A stretch of 64,000 nt of DNA, taken from NCBI GenBank assembly GCA_012839345.1, contig DUNN01000013.1, positions 62,001 through 126,000 of the forward strand, written 5' to 3'. The DNA is from Clostridiales bacterium. Lineage in GTDB: Bacteria > Bacillota > Clostridia > Oscillospirales > Acutalibacteraceae. Of this stretch, positions 16,450 to 24,653 are shown in pieces. Position 1 is the first letter of the stretch. Each line of letters opens with the position of its first letter. The notes under the pieces are model-generated. The model was given only the letters and a program-made list of their open reading frames with translations, was not told the DNA's origin and made no database searches. Both the position numbers and the translations under genes were made by a program.

Positions 16450-17340
16450 ATGAGTAAAAAATTACGTCCATACGCCTATTCGTTCCCAGCGTTGGCGGTA
16501 ATTGGTTTGATTGTATTATTCCCGATTTTTTATACTGGTTATATTTCGTGCACCAATATGAATATTTACCATTGGTTCGATTTCAGATGGATTGGGACAG
16601 AGAATTATAAAAAAGCGTTGTTCGTTTTTGATTCAGGATTCTTCCCTGCCTTGCTTCGAACGATTGCATGGACAGCCATTAACATGATCATTCAGGTAAT
16701 AGTGGCGTTTTTCATTGCAGTTCTTCTGAACAGTGAAGGACTCAGACTAAAAAATCTGTATAAAACTCTTTTGATGTTTCCTTGGGCCATGCCGGCCTAT
16801 GTTTCCATTTTACTGTGGCGCATGGGCATATACAACACGGAGTTCGGCCTGTTAAACCAGTGGCTCAAGCAGTTGGGGCTTGGGCCTGTTAATTGGCTCA
16901 GCAACAGCAGTGTAGCTTTTTTTGCCTGTATTATCGTTAATCTGTGGATGGCATTTCCATTTATGATTATGACTATTGACGGTGCGCTGCAAAGCATTGA
17001 TAAATCGTATTATGAAAGTGCAACACTGGACGGAGCCGGGTATTTTACCAAAATAAGAAAGATTACGGTCCCATCCTTGTGGCCGATTATTGCGCCGGCT
17101 GTGATCATGACAACCTTTACCACGTTCAAACAATTCGACATTATTTTCCTGATGACGCAGCAGCAAGGTGCCAATACAGGCGCTAACGTCCATACGGTCA
17201 TTACCTACGCTTATGAAAAAGCATTTATCACGAATAATTATGGATACAGCTCCGCTATTTCAATTTTAATTTTTGTTATTATTATCGTCGCGTTTCCGAT
17301 TGTCAGCAGGAGAACGATGAAGGAGGAGGGAATAGGGTGA
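16450..17340 (+). CDS. Maltodextrin-type ABC importer permease (MalF-like)
   Basis: Inner-membrane permease with six predicted helices and the inner loop EAA-like motif (YESATLDGAGYFTKIRKITV) that docks the ATPase. It is 296 residues, lacking the long periplasmic insert of E. coli MalF as usual in Firmicutes. The ATG at 16450 has only a weak GGTGA site, consistent with lower expression than the binding protein. It overlaps the next permease gene by four bases. Confidence 0.9.
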   Translation: MSKKLRPYAYSFPALAVIGLIVLFPIFYTGYISCTNMNIYHWFDFRWIGTENYKKALFVFDSGFFPALLRTIAWTAINMIIQVIVAFFIAVLLNSEGLRLKNLYKTLLMFPWAMPAYVSILLWRMGIYNTEFGLLNQWLKQLGLGPVNWLSNSSVAFFACIIVNLWMAFPFMIMTIDGALQSIDKSYYESATLDGAGYFTKIRKITVPSLWPIIAPAVIMTTFTTFKQFDIIFLMTQQQGANTGANVHTVITYAYEKAFITNNYGYSSAISILIFVIIIVAFPIVSRRTMKEEGIG

Positions 17341-18182
17341 GTAATCGAAAAGCAAGACGTACCATACGGCTTACGCTAATTAATCTGTTTTTTATTGTTA
17401 TCTGCGTTGCAAGTATGATTCCGATTTTTTATGCGTTTTCCGTTTCCCTTAATTCCGGGAACAACCTGCTGTCTTCCAGATTTTTGCTCATTCCCAAAGA
17501 GTTTACACTAAGCAATTATAGTACGGTGCTGTTTGAAAAACCTTTTTTTCTGTGGCTGAAAAACAGCATGCTGCTTGCTCTTTTTACGGTTATTATTGCA
17601 TTGGTTGTTAGCGTTCCGGCCGCCTACGCGTTTTCTCGACAGCGTTTCAAAGGTAGAAAGTTTCTGCTCTATATTCTTTTGCTGCTCAATGCGTTTCCAT
17701 CCATCCTTTCTATGTTTGCATTGTACCGTTTGCTCCGGCCGATGGGATTAATCAACTCTTATGCGGGGTTGATTCTGATTTACACCGGGACCATGACCAT
17801 TTTCAGCTTATGGAATATGAAAGGGTATTTTGACACGATTCCGGAAGAAATTGAGGAAGCGGGAAAAATTGATGGTGCAAATGATTTGCAGATTATGGCG
17901 AAAATTGTTCTTCCGCTTGCAAAACCGACCATTATTGTCACTGCGGTAATGGTGCTCATTTTTGTCTGGAACGAGTATATTTTTGCCATCAATTTTATGA
18001 CAGGCGCTGAAAAATATACATTGGCGGCAGGTCTTTATGCCTTGCAGGCAACTGAATATACTCGCAACTGGCCGCTGTTTTCCGCTGCTTCTCTCCTTGC
18101 ATCCATACCAACTCTTGTTATCTTTTTCTTGATTCAAAAACAAATGACTTCCGGCCTGACGGCAGGTGGCGTAAAAGGATAA
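17337..18182 (+). CDS. Maltodextrin-type ABC importer permease (MalG-like)
   Basis: Second permease of the importer: six helices and the EAA-like motif (EEAGKIDGANDLQIMAKIVLP). It starts at a GTG overlapping the TGA of the preceding gene, with GGAGGAGGG just upstream, so the two are translationally coupled. No ATPase gene lies in this operon; Firmicutes commonly use one shared MsmX-type ATPase for such importers, which would have to be encoded elsewhere. Confidence 0.9.
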   Translation: MSNRKARRTIRLTLINLFFIVICVASMIPIFYAFSVSLNSGNNLLSSRFLLIPKEFTLSNYSTVLFEKPFFLWLKNSMLLALFTVIIALVVSVPAAYAFSRQRFKGRKFLLYILLLLNAFPSILSMFALYRLLRPMGLINSYAGLILIYTGTMTIFSLWNMKGYFDTIPEEIEEAGKIDGANDLQIMAKIVLPLAKPTIIVTAVMVLIFVWNEYIFAINFMTGAEKYTLAAGLYALQATEYTRNWPLFSAASLLASIPTLVIFFLIQKQMTSGLTAGGVKG

Positions 18183-18200
18183 TGAAAGGAGAAATTTTAT

Positions 18201-19958
18201 ATGCTAAGAGAAGCGGTGTTCCATCAGCCGGAGTCCAACTATGCTTTTGCCTTGGATGAAAAGACGGTTGTGATTCGAATTAGGACAAAAAAAGATGATT
18301 TGCTGCGTTGTATCCTGTTTTATGGTGACCGAGTATGCACACAGGATCCAATTTACATAAAACAGATGCCTATGAAAAAAGTCGGTAGCGATCAGTTGTT
18401 TGATTACTATGAATGCGTATTTGTTAGCAAATATACCCGAATCTGCTACTATTTTCGTTTGGAAGATGAAAACGAAACGCTCTATTACTACGGTGATGAA
18501 TTTCATCTTTCAGACCAGTGCAGTCGAACGGAATATTATCAGTTTGCCTATGTGCGCCGGGAAGATATTGCCTGTGTGCCGCCGTGGTCAAATTCTGCCG
18601 TGATTTATCAGATTTTTCCGGATAGTTTCGCTACGGGTAAGCGATACATTAGCGGAAAAGGTTTGCAGATGAAAACAGAATCCGGAAAGCTGTGCGTTTC
18701 ACATAACGGAGGAACTTTGCGTGGAATTCTAGAGAATGTTGATTATCTTTCAGAACTGGGCATTAACTGCATTTATCTGAATCCGATTTTTGCTGCTTCT
18801 TCCTACCACAAATATGACACGATTGACTATTTTACGATAGATCCGTGCTTCGGAAACAGAGAGGACTTGAAATCTTTGGTATCAGTCTGCCACCAGAATA
18901 ATATTCGAGTGGTCTTGGATGGTGTGTTCAATCACTGCGGATTCGAATTTTTTGCTTTTCAGGATGTTCTGAAAAACGGAATAAACTCGCGATATGCAGA
19001 CTGGTTCTACCATTTGGAGTTCCCCATCAAATATGAAGTTCCTCCGAACTATGAGGCCTTTGCTTATGTGCGCGAGATGCCGAAGCTTAATACTGGAAAT
19101 CCGGAAGTAGCAGAGTACTTTTGTAAGGTTGGTACCTATTGGATTCGGGAAGCAAATATCGACGGATGGCGGCTGGATGTGGCAAACGAAATTCATCACG
19201 ATTTTTGGCGGCAGTTTCGAAAAGCAATAAAAGCTGTCAAGAAGGATGCGTTTTTAATCGGGGAAATTTGGGAGGATGCCGGGCAATGGTTACAGGGAGA
19301 TCAACTTGATTCCACCATGAATTATCGCTTTTCCAATTTGTGCAGAGATTTCTTTGCTCAACGCAGTATTACGGCGCGGGTATTTGGTGAAAAACTTCAT
19401 GCCATGGTGCTACGTTACAAAACGCCAATAGCCTATGCTCAGATGAATTTATTGGATAGTCACGATGTTCCTCGCTTTTTGTCAAAATGCGGAGGAGATT
19501 TGCAACGGTTGAAACTGGCAATTTTTTTTATGATGACTTTTATCGGAGTGCCGTCTGTTTTCTATGGAGACGAGGCAGAAATTCAGGGTACAACGGAACC
19601 TAAATACCGCTGTGCCATGCCATGGAAGGATCATCCGGAGCAGGGGGAATTGTTCCAGTATATAAAAGAGTTGATTGCACTTCGAAAAGAATATAAAGCA
19701 TTAATCTATGGCGGTTTTCAAACGGCTTTTGCCGACGACGGAGATGTATATGTTTTCGTGCGTTGGACTGATACGGAGAAACTGCTGATTGCGCTGAATA
19801 ACAGCGACGAGGAAAGGACGGTGAATATTTCAGCCATTTCGCCGGAGGCGGACTTCTGCAGTGTTTTTCCGAAAAGCAAAGAAGAATCCATTGGAGCAGA
19901 ATTAAAGCTTTCTTCAATGGAAGGAAGAATCATACGCTGTGACCAGAATGGAGAATAG
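18201..19958 (+). CDS. Cyclomaltodextrinase/neopullulanase-type GH13 glycosidase
   Basis: Cytoplasmic enzyme expected to hydrolyse imported maltodextrins, cyclodextrins or pullulan fragments. There is no signal peptide. The N-terminal 110 residues form a CBM34-like domain, typical of GH13_20; the catalytic barrel follows with the nucleophile Asp in DGWRLDVANE, the acid Glu in LIGEIWEDAG and the third Asp in LLDSHDVPRF. Length of 585 is usual for the group. The ATG follows AAAGGAG and lies 18 bases after the permease gene, so it is part of the operon. Exact substrate preference cannot be read from sequence. Confidence 0.9.
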   Translation: MLREAVFHQPESNYAFALDEKTVVIRIRTKKDDLLRCILFYGDRVCTQDPIYIKQMPMKKVGSDQLFDYYECVFVSKYTRICYYFRLEDENETLYYYGDEFHLSDQCSRTEYYQFAYVRREDIACVPPWSNSAVIYQIFPDSFATGKRYISGKGLQMKTESGKLCVSHNGGTLRGILENVDYLSELGINCIYLNPIFAASSYHKYDTIDYFTIDPCFGNREDLKSLVSVCHQNNIRVVLDGVFNHCGFEFFAFQDVLKNGINSRYADWFYHLEFPIKYEVPPNYEAFAYVREMPKLNTGNPEVAEYFCKVGTYWIREANIDGWRLDVANEIHHDFWRQFRKAIKAVKKDAFLIGEIWEDAGQWLQGDQLDSTMNYRFSNLCRDFFAQRSITARVFGEKLHAMVLRYKTPIAYAQMNLLDSHDVPRFLSKCGGDLQRLKLAIFFMMTFIGVPSVFYGDEAEIQGTTEPKYRCAMPWKDHPEQGELFQYIKELIALRKEYKALIYGGFQTAFADDGDVYVFVRWTDTEKLLIALNNSDEERTVNISAISPEADFCSVFPKSKEESIGAELKLSSMEGRIIRCDQNGE

Positions 19959-19961
19959 GTT

Positions 19962-21947
19962 ATGAAAAAGAGGATTACTGCACTTGTGTCATTGGTATTG
20001 AGTTGTTTGTTACTTTTTGGTGTTTGTGTACAATCGCAAAAAGTTGAGGCGGCAACAAGCATTCGCGCAGAATCAATTTATCAAATCATGGTTGACAGAT
20101 TTTATGATGGCGATACTTCTAACAATGCGACTGGCGAGGCTTTTCGGAACGGCGAAAGTTCACAGGATGATTTCAGATATATGCACGGAGGCGATTGGCA
20201 GGGTGTGATTGATCAGCTTCCATATATCAAAGGAATGGGCTATACAGCCATCTGGATTTCTCCTGTCTCAGATCCTCAACTCTGGAGTGTGCCTGATTCC
20301 ACCGGTAAGCAATGGCCCTGTGCATATCACGGGTACAACGTATATGACCCTAACAGAGCCAACCGCTATTTCGGTTCTGCAAATCCCCAGTTAAGCAAAG
20401 AAAAATTAAAGGAACTGGTTGACAAATGTCACCAAAATGGAATAAAAGTAATTCTTGATGTAGTCCCAAATCATGTGGGAGACTATTTGCAGGGCACGGG
20501 CTCAGGTGCGCACTATATTTCAAACGGCGGACTCAAGAAAGGAAGTCAGGTGCAGCCAGCGGCACCATTTAACAATGTCAACTGGTATCACAACAAAGGT
20601 GACATTGATTTTTCAAAGGAATTGCCCCACACATCTTCCAGCACACAAATGCTGGAAGACCATGATTTAGGCGGACTAGATGATATCGATTTTGACAATC
20701 CTGATGCGAAGCAGGCAGTATTTGATTCAATCAAGAGTTGGTTTACATATACCGGAGCGGATGCTGCCCGTGTGGATGCTGCGAAATGCATGAAGCCATC
20801 CGATATTCATGCGTTACAGGAATACCTTGGAGTAGCAACATTTGGTGAGAATTTCGATATGGATAGCAACTTCATAAAAGATTGGGTCGGTGACAATGCT
20901 GAAACTGGAATGCTTGATTTTCCATTGTTTCAAGCCATTGTAAATGACTTCGCTTATGGACAAAATTTTGACAATACGTCAGAAATTTCTCTGAAAAAGG
21001 TATTCGATCAAGATTATCTATATGGAACACATGTGAATGATATGGTTACTTTTATTGATAATCATGACAGAAACCGTTTCTTAACAGAAGCTGGAGGCGA
21101 TGTGTCAAAGCTTCATAATGCTTTGACTTTCATTTTTACAGCAAGGGGGATTCCTAGTGTATTCCAGGGGACTGAGCAGAACAAAGGAAATGCCAACGGT
21201 CAAACGATCAGTGGAATTGCCGACACATGGAACCGGTGGTGTATGGTTCAGAAAGATTCTAAAGGGAACGTGATTCATAACTATTTTAATGATACCAACA
21301 CAAATACTTATCAGTTAATTGCGAAACTCAATCAGCTTCGCAGTAAATACGAAGCATTGGGAAACGGAACTCAGCGCGAAATGTGGTCTTCTCCTCATTT
21401 TTACGCGTTTTCAAGAAGAATGGATACTGGGAGCAATTCCGGGCAGGAATTGATCTGCGCATTTAGCAACTCTTCCTCAATGCAAACCGTAACTATGCCG
21501 ATTCGGGCGGAAAGCACACTGGAAGCAGGAACTACGCTGGTTAATGTTATGGATCCCAGTGACTCTGTGGTTGTGACGTCGAATAAAAAGATTACAATCA
21601 GCTTAAATGCGAATTCATCTAAAATCTATGCGGTTGGCAAGCCGTCAACTGATAAAATCCCCGTAACCTTCACTATAAATAATGCAACCACTTTTTATGG
21701 GCAAAATGTGTATATAGTGGGCAATACTGCCGAACTTGGAAATTGGGATCCAAAATACGCAGTCGGTCCAGCAGCTTGCCCAAATTATCCAACATGGACG
21801 ATAACGGTGAATCTGCCTGCTGGCAAAGCGATAGAGGTTAAGGCAATCAAAAAGGATCCTTCCGGTAATGTTGTATGGGAAGATGGCTCTAATCACAGTT
21901 ATACTATACCAACCGCTGGAAGTGGAAATATCACTATTAATTGGTAA
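19962..21947 (+). CDS. Secreted alpha-amylase with C-terminal starch-binding domain
   Basis: Extracellular starch-degrading enzyme. A signal peptide (about residues 1-30) precedes a GH13 catalytic domain resembling the cyclodextrin glucanotransferase/maltogenic amylase group, with Asp in AARVDAAKCM, Glu in TFGENFD and Asp in FIDNHDRNRF. Residues about 565-661 form a CBM20 starch-binding domain (GQNVYIVGNTAELGNWDP, then YPTWTITVNLPAG). Three bases separate it from the preceding gene, so it is last in the maltodextrin operon. Whether it is a plain amylase or a cyclising enzyme cannot be decided here. Confidence 0.9.
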   Translation: MKKRITALVSLVLSCLLLFGVCVQSQKVEAATSIRAESIYQIMVDRFYDGDTSNNATGEAFRNGESSQDDFRYMHGGDWQGVIDQLPYIKGMGYTAIWISPVSDPQLWSVPDSTGKQWPCAYHGYNVYDPNRANRYFGSANPQLSKEKLKELVDKCHQNGIKVILDVVPNHVGDYLQGTGSGAHYISNGGLKKGSQVQPAAPFNNVNWYHNKGDIDFSKELPHTSSSTQMLEDHDLGGLDDIDFDNPDAKQAVFDSIKSWFTYTGADAARVDAAKCMKPSDIHALQEYLGVATFGENFDMDSNFIKDWVGDNAETGMLDFPLFQAIVNDFAYGQNFDNTSEISLKKVFDQDYLYGTHVNDMVTFIDNHDRNRFLTEAGGDVSKLHNALTFIFTARGIPSVFQGTEQNKGNANGQTISGIADTWNRWCMVQKDSKGNVIHNYFNDTNTNTYQLIAKLNQLRSKYEALGNGTQREMWSSPHFYAFSRRMDTGSNSGQELICAFSNSSSMQTVTMPIRAESTLEAGTTLVNVMDPSDSVVVTSNKKITISLNANSSKIYAVGKPSTDKIPVTFTINNATTFYGQNVYIVGNTAELGNWDPKYAVGPAACPNYPTWTITVNLPAGKAIEVKAIKKDPSGNVVWEDGSNHSYTIPTAGSGNITINW

Positions 21948-22121
21948 TCAGAGTGCGAAATACTCAAAAGTGTTTTTTGGGAGGCTGATTCCGAAAAGTC
22001 CGCTTATACCATCAAGGGCTTCATGAGATTAACGTTTACCGAACCGGAAGCCACACAGCAGGTTGATATCTATTACAATTGGAATGCTACCAGAAACGTC
22101 CGAAACAGAAGTCATTTCTGA
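21948..22121 (+). other. In-frame open stretch after the amylase stop
   Basis: Directly after the amylase TAA the same frame stays open for 57 codons and ends in TGA. The translation looks protein-like (GFMRLTFTEPEATQQVDIYY) but I recognise no family and there is no start or ribosome binding site. It may be the tail of a decayed gene or a former C-terminal extension of the amylase. Confidence 0.35.
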
Positions 22122-22124
22122 GAA

Positions 22125-22152
22125 AGGCCCGGAGTCTTTGAATTCCGGGCCT
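22125..22152 (+). terminator. Hairpin ending the maltodextrin operon
   Basis: AGGCCCGGA pairs perfectly with TCCGGGCCT around a 10-base loop. Only a mixed GAATTGTTTG follows, so termination may be inefficient, but nothing intact lies beyond. Confidence 0.6.
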
Positions 22153-22211
22153 GAATTGTTTGTAAGGAAATATAAAACAACTGTCGTGATAATCTTCATC
22201 AAATCTCCATA

Positions 22212-22640
22212 AAGAATGTGCTTTTCTCCCTTGCAGCGGTAGTTGTCATCGCTGCAGGCCTTTTCGTAGCAAAAAATCTCTTTCCGCAGAAACAGGCAAA
22301 AACTACGCAGACAATTAGCCAGACCGCAAATGCAGTACAGACCTCCGGTGATATGGTGATTCAAAAAAGCAGTATTCCTATACCGTGATTAGCGGAATTG
22401 TAGGAACCGTCGGTTCGGTAGTCGGTTTTTCCGGTATAGCGAAAGCGGTTGTTACCGTTCTTTCCGGCATTTTTATGTTGGTTATGGGGCTGAATATGCT
22501 CCATATGTTTCCGTGCCTTCAGAAAATCAATTTCAGAATGACAAAGTCTATCGGGCAAAAACTGTATTCCGGCAAAACGCGGCCCCTTTTCGGTGTGGTC
22601 TTTAGTTTGTGCCTCCGCTTGAAGAGTGTCAGTCAAAAAT
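22212..22640 (+). pseudogene. Decayed UreH/TauE-type membrane protein
   Basis: Remnant coding sequence broken by frameshifts and stops. From about 22364 the frame reads YSYTVISGIVGTVGSVVGFS and then GLNMLHMFPCLQKINFRM, matching the UreH_2/sulfite-exporter-like family of clostridial metal-handling membrane proteins. The region that should hold the LLNGLMPCGPLQAM motif is scrambled near 22600. A preceding piece (22212-22363) reads as a signal/membrane anchor with a short tail (KNVLFSLAAVVVIAAGLFV), probably from the same or a neighbouring lost gene. No start codon, ribosome binding site or full domain remains. Confidence 0.6.
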
Positions 22641-22902
22641 TTTCTTGTTTCAGAAAATCCCTATCTTGCGCTCCTTTTTAGGACGGATTTTTTGTTCAAA
22701 GACCTATGGCCCATTGCCACTGGACTTATTTTATTCGAAATCCGGCACATCCTTGGTTTTTAAAGGAAACCGGATTGCCCTTTGGAGCTTGAAAAGGGGA
22801 TTCGCATCTTATTTAGAGAATCTGCATGACGGAATAGCGGCCTAAAATAGCATACTATTAAATAAGTACACACAGGGTACGCTTCATTTTTGCGTTCGGT
22901 TG
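22641..22902. other. Degenerate stretch before the tRNA
   Basis: About 260 bases without a convincing gene. It probably contains more of the decayed membrane gene; I cannot align it to any family by eye. Confidence 0.4.
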
Positions 22903-22930
22903 TTGACTTCCAGCCTGATTGTGTTATAAT
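22903..22930 (+). promoter_or_regulatory. tRNA-Arg promoter
   Basis: TTGACT (22903-22908), 16-bp spacer, TATAAT (22925-22930) with an extended TG just before it. Transcription should start about 10 bases before the tRNA. Confidence 0.85.
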
Positions 22931-22945
22931 AGTAAAGCTATATTT

Positions 22946-23022
22946 CCGCCCGTAGCGAAGCTGGATATCGCAGCAGATTCCGATTCTGAAGGCCGGGGGT
23001 TCGAATCCCTCCGGGCGGGCCA
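22946..23022 (+). tRNA. tRNA-Arg, anticodon CCG
   Basis: Complete 77-base cloverleaf. Acceptor CCGCCCG pairs with CGGGCGG, then G and an encoded CCA end. The D stem is GCGA/TCGC; the anticodon loop TTCCGAT has U33, anticodon CCG and A37; the T stem GGGGG/CCCTC encloses TTCGAAT. The anticodon stem has one G/A mismatch at its first pair. It reads the CGG codon. Confidence 0.95.
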
Positions 23023-23027
23023 ACCAA

Positions 23028-23066
23028 AAGAGCTCCGGCAATTCTTGCCGGAGCTCTTCGTTTTCG
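23028..23066 (+). terminator. Terminator after tRNA-Arg
   Basis: A perfect 14-bp stem (23028-23041 with 23045-23058) and 3-base loop, followed by CGTTTT. Confidence 0.85.
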
Positions 23067-23120
23067 CGGGAACTGCGCGGTGATGACGCAGTTCCCGGAA
23101 AATCTAGTCATCTCAAAAAC

Positions 23121-23166
23121 AAAAAAATCCATGTGTCGGCCTTGGACCTATCACATGGATTTTTTT
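23121..23166. terminator. Bidirectional terminator-like hairpin
   Basis: AAAAAAATCCATGTG and its exact complement CACATGGATTTTTTT surround a 16-base loop, giving T tracts in both directions. It insulates the tRNA from the regulator gene region. Confidence 0.75.
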
Positions 23167-23376
23167 CATATCAGTATTAAAGAGTAAAAATATGATAGTG
23201 GCACATGCGTGGAAAAAGCATTCTGCACACTATGACCATACTGAAGGACTGCGGTGGGAGTAGGCCATTGGCTGGAGCGAGCAGTATCAGAATGATGGCA
23301 TTTTCCAGCTATTCCAGATTGTCCGCTTTTTCCGGCGGCAGCGGAACCATGCGGAGTTCCGGCGTTGGTGATATCA

Positions 23377-23592
23377 ATGGAAAAGTATAAACGGATTCGT
23401 GCACTGCGTGAGGACGCAGATTTAACGCAGGAAAAGGTTGGTAGGGCAATCAATATTCCTCAACGCATCTATGCCTACTATGAAAGCGGCCAGCGGATGA
23501 TTCCGCCACACGTTCTTTGTGCTTTGGCAGACTTCTACGACGTTAGTGTGGACTATATTTTAGGGCGTACTAACAACAAAAAAACTAACTGA
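23377..23592 (+). CDS. Small XRE-type helix-turn-helix regulator
   Basis: A 71-residue single-domain DNA-binding protein. The helix-turn-helix spans about residues 5-60 (RIRALREDADLTQEKVGRAI, then YAYYESGQRMIPPHVLCAL) and ends VDYILGRTNN, a common ending in this family. ATG at 23377 is preceded by GGTGAT; a TTG at 23365 is a less likely start. It stands alone between the tRNA and the QueT-type gene; targets unknown. About 210 bases upstream and 190 bases downstream hold nothing I can name. Such short XRE proteins next to a tRNA can be leftovers of mobile DNA, but no integrase is visible. Confidence 0.75.
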   Translation: MEKYKRIRALREDADLTQEKVGRAINIPQRIYAYYESGQRMIPPHVLCALADFYDVSVDYILGRTNNKKTN

Positions 23593-23785
23593 TAGTATAA
23601 CCCGATGGGTATCGTGCATATCCTCCTGCTGCTGGGGAACGTCTGCCTTTTTCTGGTGTTTTCCCGCACGTCATTCCGAGTGCAGTACGGCGCGTTCGTC
23701 CCATGAGAACAGGATAAACGCGCCGCCATGAAAGATTATTCTTCGCCTCTATGGAATGGGGCGACATAAAAGCCGCCGTTTTCTG

Positions 23786-24304
23786 CTACCGGACGTACCA
23801 CCGGATAGCGGTTTTTTCCAAAGCAGCTGCCAAGGGAAGGCCGAGCGCATAGCAGACAACCAGTTCTCCTGCCCCTACGCTCAGAAAAGCGCTCCAGAAT
23901 CCGGCCCACAGAAAGCCGCCGGGGGTAAACCAAGCGATCTCCGCCCCGATGATGACCGCGTTGAACAGAACCGGCGGAAGTGGAGCAAGAATTGGGATAT
24001 TTTTAATACGGATGTTTCGCACCATCCTGGTTCCAATGGTCGCCAGTAGCGTAGCAAGCGTTCCGAAGACAATATCTGCGACTCCGTAGTTGCTCCATAG
24101 ATTGGAAAGCAGGCACCCAAGCGCCAGGCCGGGAACCGCCGCCGGTGTGAAAATCGGCAGAATGGTCAGCGCTTCGGAAAAGCGAAACTGCACCGGGCCG
24201 TAAGCCAGGTTGAGCGTCGCTGCCAGCAGGGTCAGGACGGTGTAGATTGCAGCAATCACGGCGCCCTGCGCCAGATACTGCGTCTTTGTGAGTTGTGCTT
24301 TCAT
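23786..24304 (-). CDS. QueT-family transporter (ECF substrate-binding component)
   Basis: A 172-residue membrane protein with five to six helices belonging to the QueT family, read from AQGAVIAAIYTVLTLLAA, then YGPVQFRFSEALTILPIF, LGCLLSNLWSNYGVADIVFG and a C-terminal LPLAAALEKTAIRWYVR. These are S components of energy-coupling-factor importers that use a shared ATPase/EcfT module encoded elsewhere. QueT members are usually linked to queuosine precursors, but here the leader looks like a cobalamin riboswitch, so a corrinoid-type substrate is plausible. ATG at 24304 follows GGAGG by 8 bases. Confidence 0.88.
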   Translation of the reverse strand: MKAQLTKTQYLAQGAVIAAIYTVLTLLAATLNLAYGPVQFRFSEALTILPIFTPAAVPGLALGCLLSNLWSNYGVADIVFGTLATLLATIGTRMVRNIRIKNIPILAPLPPVLFNAVIIGAEIAWFTPGGFLWAGFWSAFLSVGAGELVVCYALGLPLAAALEKTAIRWYVR

Positions 24305-24390
24305 TTTGTTTTCCTCCGTAGTTTTGTTTTTCGGGAACATCCTTGGAACAAGGCAGCAGGTCTTACCGGAATCCGCGTAAAAGACCGTAT

Positions 24391-24570
24391 ATGTATCATA
24401 TCGATGGACAGACGGTCTTCGGATGGTAAAACGCACCGGATGCACAGCCGATGTTCCCCGGTCAGGATATTGCGAACTGACCGTGGTTTTGCCGTTTTGG
24501 CTTTCTGCGCGGGGTTCCGTTTCCGGATTCGCCAGGCGTATTCCCAAACGGCAACGACATTAATCATACT
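24391..24570 (-). promoter_or_regulatory. Candidate cobalamin riboswitch upstream of the QueT-type gene
   Basis: On the minus strand, in correct order and spacing for a B12 riboswitch: TTGCCG, then GGGAA (24545-24541), GGCGAATCCGG and CCCCGCGCAG as in the conserved core, then CCACGGTCAG ... CTGACCGGGGAAC resembling the CCACTG/GGGAAG stem, and CATCCGAAGACCGTC (24425-24411) resembling the B12 box. AAGACCGT in that box can also pair with ACGGTCTT at 24388-24381, an obvious alternative fold for the expression platform. There is no T tract, so control may be at translation. Confidence 0.68.
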
Positions 24571-24603
24571 GCAATCCGGGAATAAAAGCAATCCCTCCGA
24601 GAC

Positions 24604-24637
24604 GAAAACAGGGCCGCCCCAATTCGGGACAGCCCTG
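24604..24637 (-). terminator. Terminator of the CNNM/HlyC-like gene
   Basis: CAGGGC...GCCCTG stem (24609-24637, about 12 pairs including G-T) followed on the minus strand by TTTT. It separates this gene from the riboswitch leader downstream. Confidence 0.75.
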
Positions 24638-24653
24638 ATTTTTATTTTGATGG

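Noticed and set aside
22760-23132. Minus-strand frames containing RPEGFEPPAFRIG and GGIRTPGLQNRN
   Set aside because: These well-known spurious peptides are antisense translations of tRNA genes; here they overlap tRNA-Arg.
24305-24600. preQ1 riboswitch expected before a QueT-family gene
   Set aside because: No compact preQ1-type pseudoknot sequence seen; the elements fit a cobalamin riboswitch better.
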